DNA from: CAYGLV01 sp964351025
GTDB taxonomy: Bacteria; Actinomycetota; Thermoleophilia; Gaiellales; Gaiellaceae
Reading direction: 5' to 3'
DNA length: 64,000 nucleotides
Assembly (NCBI GenBank): GCA_964351025.1
Contig: CAYGLV010000002.1
Coordinates: forward strand, 36,644 to 100,643
Below, piece by piece: positions 60,248 through 64,000 of the stretch. How positions within the stretch are numbered: position 1 is the stretch's first letter; the number at the start of each line of letters is the position of its first letter. Made by a program: the position numbers and the translations under genes. A model generated the notes under the pieces. It was given only the letters and a program-made list of their open reading frames with translations, was not told the DNA's origin and did no database searches.

Positions 60248-60886
60248 GTGAAGGTGGCCGTCAGACTCTTCGCCGGGCTGCGCGAACAGGCCCGCACCGG
60301 ACGTCGCGATCTGGAGCTGCCGGCCGGGGCGCGCGTCGCCGACGTCTGGCTTGCACTCGGGCTCGGGAACGAGCCGCCGGGGCTGCTCTACGCGGTCAAC
60401 AAGGAGTACGCGGAGGGCGGGCGCGAGCTCGACGAGGGCGACGAGGTGGCGCTCATCCCGCCGGTGTCGGGTGGCTCTTTCCGCCTGTCCGAGCAGCCGC
60501 TCGACCTGGGCGCGGCCCTGGCCGAGGTGGCGAGTGACGAGGCCGGCGCCGTTGCGGCCTTCGCCGGGACGGCGCGCCGCAGCTCGCGCGGCCGCACCGT
60601 CGTCCACCTCGAGTACGAGGCGTACGAGGGCATGGCCGAGCAGTCGATGGCCGGGCTGGCCGAGGATCTGAAGCGCCGCTACGAGCTCTGCGACGTCGCG
60701 ATCCACCACCGTGTCGGCCGTGTCGGGATCGGCGAGACGAGCGTCGTGGTCGCCGTCTCCGCACCCCACCGCGCCGACGCGCTCGCAGCCTGCAGCGACG
60801 CGATCGACACCCTGAAGGGTTCCGTGCCGCTCTGGAAGAAAGAGGTGTACGAGGGTGGCGAAGAGTGGATAGGCCAGGGATCGTGA
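60248..60886 (+). CDS. MoaD-MoaE fusion (molybdopterin synthase)
   Basis: A 212-residue single-chain molybdopterin synthase. The MoaD half (1-76) is a ubiquitin-like beta-grasp with the C-terminal GG at residues 75-76 in PPVSGG; the MoaE half follows directly (FRLSEQPLDLG) with YEAYEGMAEQ, HRVGRVGIGE and the catalytic Lys pair in PLWKKEVYEGG. In normal MoaD the GG must be free to carry sulfur, so the chain must be cut after it, as known for mycobacterial MoaX. GTG start. Confidence 0.94.
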   Translation: MKVAVRLFAGLREQARTGRRDLELPAGARVADVWLALGLGNEPPGLLYAVNKEYAEGGRELDEGDEVALIPPVSGGSFRLSEQPLDLGAALAEVASDEAGAVAAFAGTARRSSRGRTVVHLEYEAYEGMAEQSMAGLAEDLKRRYELCDVAIHHRVGRVGIGETSVVVAVSAPHRADALAACSDAIDTLKGSVPLWKKEVYEGGEEWIGQGS

Positions 60887-60893
60887 CGGCGGC

Positions 60894-61793
60894 ATGAGCG
60901 GCTGGGAGCCCCACGAGCCACGCCGTCCCGAGCGCGACGACGGGCCGCCAGCCTTCGAGAAGCTCTTTCCGGAGCTCGATCCGGCGGTGTACGAGCACGG
61001 ACGCGATTACGAGCCGATCCACCCGCAGCCCGCGTGGCGCGCCTTGCTCAAAAAGCTTGCGACGCCCCTGGCCGCGCTGGGCTTCCTCTTCTGGAAGTTC
61101 AAGTTTGTCGTCTTCGCGATCTTCAAGCTCAAGATCTTCGCGACCTCGGGCACGATGCTCGTCTCGATCGGCGCCTACGCGTTGATCTGGGGCTGGCGGT
61201 TCGCGGTCGGCTTCGTGGTGCTCCTCTTCGTGCACGAGATGGGGCACGTGATCGAGCTGCGGCGGCAAGGCGTACCTGCCTCGGCGCCGCTCTTCATCCC
61301 CTTCCTCGGCGCCGTCGTCGGCATGAAGCAGCTTCCCGACAATGCGTGGATGGAGGCGCGCGTGGCGCTCGCGGGACCGCTTCTCGGCTCTGCCGGAGCG
61401 GCCGTCACCTGGGGGATCGGCGAGGCGCTCGACTCGGAGCTGCTCGTCGCGCTCGCCTTCGTCGGCTTCCTGCTCAACCTCTTCAACCTGATCCCGCTCG
61501 TCCCCCTCGACGGCGGGCGGGCGGTGGCCGCGCTCCATCCCGCGATCTGGCTCGTCGGCCTCGCGGGCATCGCGGGGCTGACGGTGGTCGCGCCGAACCC
61601 CGTGCTCTTCCTGGTGCTGATCCTCGGCGGGCTCGAGGCATGGAAGCGCTGGAAGCATCGCGGCGACCCGGAGCAGGCGCGGTACCTCCGGATCCCGACG
61701 TGGCAGCGGGTCACCGTCGGGATCACGTACGGCGTGCTCGCCATCCTGCTCGCCGCCGGCATGAGCGCCACGCACATCGAGAAGGACTTCTGA
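60894..61793 (+). CDS. M50-family site-2 protease-like membrane metallopeptidase
   Basis: A 299-residue intramembrane metallopeptidase. A cytoplasmic tail (1-50) precedes the helices; the zinc motif HEMGH is at 114-118, and the partner motif NLIPLVPLDGGR at about 198-209 supplies the metal Asp. Such enzymes cleave anti-sigma factors or signal-peptide remnants. It starts 7 nt after moaD-moaE and two bases before the LOG gene, so the four genes may be one unit; no functional link is apparent. Confidence 0.88.
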   Translation: MSGWEPHEPRRPERDDGPPAFEKLFPELDPAVYEHGRDYEPIHPQPAWRALLKKLATPLAALGFLFWKFKFVVFAIFKLKIFATSGTMLVSIGAYALIWGWRFAVGFVVLLFVHEMGHVIELRRQGVPASAPLFIPFLGAVVGMKQLPDNAWMEARVALAGPLLGSAGAAVTWGIGEALDSELLVALAFVGFLLNLFNLIPLVPLDGGRAVAALHPAIWLVGLAGIAGLTVVAPNPVLFLVLILGGLEAWKRWKHRGDPEQARYLRIPTWQRVTVGITYGVLAILLAAGMSATHIEKDF

Positions 61794-61794
61794 G

Positions 61795-62484
61795 CTGACC
61801 CCGGGTCGGCCCGTTCCGCCGCGGCGCACGCGCAACCTGCCGACCGACCCGGCGCTGATCGGCGAGGAGTTCCGGGCCGGGTTCGCGGCGGTCGCGCAGA
61901 TCGACCGCCCCGCTGTGTCGATCTTCGGGTCGGCGCGCGTGCGGGAGGGGAGCCCGGGCTACGAGGCGGCACGCGCGGTGGGGAGCTGCTTCGCCGAAGC
62001 CGGCTTCGCGGTCGTGACCGGCGGCGGCCCCGGTGTGATGGAGGGGGCAAACCGCGGCGCCCACGAGGCCGGCGGGCTCTCCGTCGGCTTCAACATCGCG
62101 CTTCCGCACGAGCAGGATCTCAACCCCTACCTCTCGCTCTCCGTCACGTTCCGCCACTTCTACGCGCGCAAGACGATGTTCCTGCACGCGGCCGAGGGGT
62201 TCGTCATCTTCCCGGGCGGCTACGGCACGCTCGACGAGCTGTTCGAAGCGCTGACGCTCATCCAGACCGGCAAGGTGGACCGGTTCCCGGTCGTCCTCTT
62301 CGACGGTGGGTACTGGGACGAGATGATCGGCTGGCTGCGCGCCGAGCTGCTGGCGGGCGGATACGTGTCGCCGCAGGACGTCGAGTCGTTGCGCGTCACC
62401 GACGACCCGGCCGAAGCGGTGCGGATCGTCGTCGGCGAGTACGAACGCCGCTGCGCCGACTCCGAGTTGCCCGCCGCCGGCTAG
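61795..62484 (+). CDS. LOG-family nucleotide phosphoribohydrolase
   Basis: A Rossmann-like protein of the Lonely-guy/TIGR00730 family, which releases bases from nucleoside 5'-monophosphates. It has SIFGSARV, GGGPGVMEGANRGA and the catalytic PGGYGTLDELFE. Family members carry about 40 residues before SIFGSAR; that stretch (RNLPTDPALIGEEF, AQIDRPAV) is coded in frame, but no ATG, GTG or TTG occurs between the stop at 61762 and the GTG at 61915. CTG at 61795, two bases past the protease stop, is the likely start (229 residues). Confidence 0.85.
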   Translation: MTPGRPVPPRRTRNLPTDPALIGEEFRAGFAAVAQIDRPAVSIFGSARVREGSPGYEAARAVGSCFAEAGFAVVTGGGPGVMEGANRGAHEAGGLSVGFNIALPHEQDLNPYLSLSVTFRHFYARKTMFLHAAEGFVIFPGGYGTLDELFEALTLIQTGKVDRFPVVLFDGGYWDEMIGWLRAELLAGGYVSPQDVESLRVTDDPAEAVRIVVGEYERRCADSELPAAG

Positions 62485-62492
62485 GCCGGTCG

Positions 62493-62498
62493 TACACT
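62493..62498 (+). promoter_or_regulatory. -10 element of a leaderless selA promoter
   Basis: TACACT is followed by exactly 7 nt and the selA ATG, with no ribosome binding site. This is the clearest leaderless promoter in the window. Confidence 0.6.
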
Positions 62499-62505
62499 TT
62501 GCCGC

Positions 62506-63804
62506 ATGAGGCTCCGGGACCTCCCCTCGGTGGACGAGCTGCTGCGCGACGAGCGCCTCGCCGCGGAGCCGCGGCCGCTCGCGCTCGCCGCCGCCCGCGC
62601 GACGCTCGACCGCGCGCGGGAGGAGATCCGTGCCGGCCACGACCCCGGCGACCTACCCGCGCGGGCGCTTGCGGAGGCCGCAGCCGCCCGCGCCCCAGGC
62701 CTCCGCCGGGTGCTCAACGCGACCGGCGTGCTCGTGCACACGAACCTCGGCCGCGCGCCGCTGCCGGCCGCGGCCGTCGAGGCGGCGCTCGCCGCTGCCT
62801 CGGGCTACTCCAACCTCGAGTACGACCTCGCCGAGGGCGCGCGCGGCTCCCGGCAGGACCACCTGGCGCCGCTCCTCCGCCGCCTGACCGGCGCCGAGGC
62901 GGCGCTCGTCGTCAACAACAACGCCGCCGCCGTCCTGCTCGCGCTCGCCGCACTGGCCGAGGGACGTGACGTGCTCGTCTCGCGCGGCGAGCTGATCGAG
63001 ATCGGTGACGGCTTCCGCATTCCGGACGTGCTTGCCCGCTCCGGTGCCCGCCTGCGCGAGGTCGGGACGACGAACCGCACGCGCGCGGCCGACTACGAGA
63101 AAGCGGTCGGGCCCGAAACCGCTCTCATCCTGCGCGTGCACCAGTCCAACTTCCGCGTTGTCGGCTTCTCCGAGCTGCCGCGGGTCGAGGAGCTGGCGGC
63201 CGTCGCACGGCGAGCCGGGCTGCCGCTCGTGGACGACCTGGGCTCGGGCGCGCTCGTGGACGTCGAGGGCGAGCCGACCGTGGCGGCGAGCCTCGCGGCG
63301 GGTGCCGACCTCGTCTGCTTCTCCGGCGACAAGCTGCTCGGCGGCCCTCAGGCGGGGATCATCTGCGGCCGCGCTGACCTCGTCGAACGGCTGCGCCGCC
63401 ATCCGCTCCAGCGGGCGCTGCGCGCCGACAAGCTGACGCTCGGCGCGCTCGAGGGGACGCTCCGTCTCTACCTCGACCCCGAGCGCGCGGCGCGCGAGAT
63501 CCCCGTGTTGCGCATGCTCGCCGAGCCGGCCGCGGCCGTGCGCGCCCGGGCAAAGCGGCTCGCCGCCGCGACCGGCGGCGCCGTCGAGGAGACCGTCGCG
63601 CGCGTCGGCGGCGGCGCGCTCCCGCTCGCCGAGCTGCCGAGCTTCGCGTGTGCCGTCGAGGAGGAGCTCGCGGAGCCGTTGCGCTCGGGCGATCCTCCCG
63701 TCGTCGCGGTCGTCCGCGACGGCCGCTGCCTGCTCGACTGCCGGACGCTGACGGACTCGGAGGCGGACGAGGTCGCCGCCGCCGTCGCCCGCGCCCGCGC
63801 GTGA
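62506..63804 (+). CDS. selA: L-seryl-tRNA(Sec) selenium transferase
   Basis: SelA converts seryl-tRNA(Sec) to selenocysteyl-tRNA with selenophosphate. The 432-residue PLP enzyme has the family plan: RVLNATGVLVHTNLGRAPL, SNLEYDLAEGARGSR, LVVNNNAAAV, SRGELIEIGDGFRIPDV, VGTTNRT, HQSNFRVVGF and the cofactor Lys276 in CFSGDKLLGGPQAG. Its presence shows that this genome makes selenoproteins, and it supports reading the UGA at 26281-26279 as selenocysteine. selB follows, separated by the 187-bp repeat. Confidence 0.96.
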   Translation: MRLRDLPSVDELLRDERLAAEPRPLALAAARATLDRAREEIRAGHDPGDLPARALAEAAAARAPGLRRVLNATGVLVHTNLGRAPLPAAAVEAALAAASGYSNLEYDLAEGARGSRQDHLAPLLRRLTGAEAALVVNNNAAAVLLALAALAEGRDVLVSRGELIEIGDGFRIPDVLARSGARLREVGTTNRTRAADYEKAVGPETALILRVHQSNFRVVGFSELPRVEELAAVARRAGLPLVDDLGSGALVDVEGEPTVAASLAAGADLVCFSGDKLLGGPQAGIICGRADLVERLRRHPLQRALRADKLTLGALEGTLRLYLDPERAAREIPVLRMLAEPAAAVRARAKRLAAATGGAVEETVARVGGGALPLAELPSFACAVEEELAEPLRSGDPPVVAVVRDGRCLLDCRTLTDSEADEVAAAVARARA

Positions 63805-63986
63805 GCCGCCCTATGTCGACCTGCTCCGCCCGCGCGTTCCTCGGGCGCTGCTCGCGGTGCCGGGCCGGAGGGGACAGTACGGGTAGTACGGCCCCGGAGA
63901 GCACGGTGCCGCGAGCGGCGTCAGGCGGCGGCGGAGCCGGGCTTGGCCCGGCGGGAGCCGACGCCGGCGAGGGGCGCGCGTGAGCC
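63800..63986 (+). repeat. 187-bp stop-to-start repeat, copy B
   Basis: Second copy of the repeat, at the selA-selB junction. It is flanked by an 11-bp perfect direct repeat GCGCGTGAGCC (63797-63807 and 63976-63986), which holds the selA stop on the left and the selB start on the right. The stem 63850-63862 with 63904-63916 keeps 13 of the 14 pairs of copy A. The flanking repeat looks like a target-site duplication that restored both stop and start. Confidence 0.85.
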
Positions 63987-64000
63987 TCACGCTCGGAACG
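63980..64000 (+). CDS. selB: Start of SelB, selenocysteine-specific elongation factor (partial)
   Basis: Only seven codons are inside the window: GTG then S-L-T-L-G-T. SelB proteins start with LTLGTAGHIDHGKT, and selB usually follows selA, so the identity is very likely. The GTG is the last element of the repeat, and GAGGGG 5 nt before it can act as ribosome binding site. The gene runs off the right edge. Confidence 0.75.

Overview
The window is 64 kb of high-GC, almost gap-free DNA with the marks of an Actinomycetota chromosome. It has a LexA box of the CGAAC-N4-GTTCG type, many leaderless-looking starts (TANNNT, 7-10 nt, then ATG or GTG), frequent GTG and some TTG starts, an F420-type luciferase-like oxidoreductase and a MoaD-MoaE fusion. 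A deep-branching class such as Thermoleophilia is my inference, not something the sequence proves. No phage, integrase, transposase or CRISPR array is visible.

Layout. 0-2.4 kb: a zinc-ribbon protein, lexA, secG and a CobW GTPase with a small partner. 2.5-10.4 kb: a CE4-type deacetylase, a polyamine-type ABC importer (substrate-binding protein, ATPase, two permeases), an NCS1 permease and an alpha/beta hydrolase. 10.4-13.6 kb: DUF3891, DehI-like, MFS and coiled-coil genes. 13.6-21.3 kb: an operon of gntR, a class III CoA-transferase, an HMG-CoA-lyase-like enzyme, hydantoinase A/B and an isochorismatase-fold amidohydrolase. 22.4-27.3 kb: a redox operon that contains a DsbA/FrnE-family gene with an in-frame UGA at the first cysteine of its CxxC motif, followed by a SECIS-like hairpin. 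27.4-38.8 kb: a CBS-BON protein, exporters, two amidohydrolases, a formamidase, a cyclase, an ornithine-cyclodeaminase-like protein, an M20 amidohydrolase and a tartrate-dehydrogenase-like enzyme. 38.8-42.6 kb: a second isochorismatase-fold enzyme, dihydropyrimidinase and an amidase with a 57-residue partner too short for routine gene calling. 43.8-50.9 kb: a second hydantoinase A/B + gntR + CoA-transferase module with an alcohol dehydrogenase. 51-56.1 kb: a CitE-like lyase, MaoC hydratase, MmgE/PrpD protein and two acyl-CoA dehydrogenases. 56.2-64 kb: tRNA-Leu, a glycosyltransferase, methylmalonyl-CoA mutase large subunit, a third gntR, moaD-moaE, an M50 protease, a LOG protein, selA and the first codons of selB.

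How it fits together. Much of the window looks like a catabolic island for cyclic amides, ureides and amidines (hydantoins, dihydropyrimidines, formamide-type products) joined to CoA-based carbon-skeleton breakdown (HMG-CoA lyase, CitE lyase, MaoC, acyl-CoA dehydrogenases, methylmalonyl-CoA mutase). Three families of short palindromes of GntR-operator type tie distant operons together.

The most striking observations are the probable selenoprotein, in the same window as selA-selB, and a 187-bp repeat present twice with 93% identity and no indels. Both copies run exactly from the stop codon of one gene to the start codon of the next. One sits between selA and selB and is flanked by an 11-bp direct repeat; the other sits between hyuB and the isochorismatase gene.
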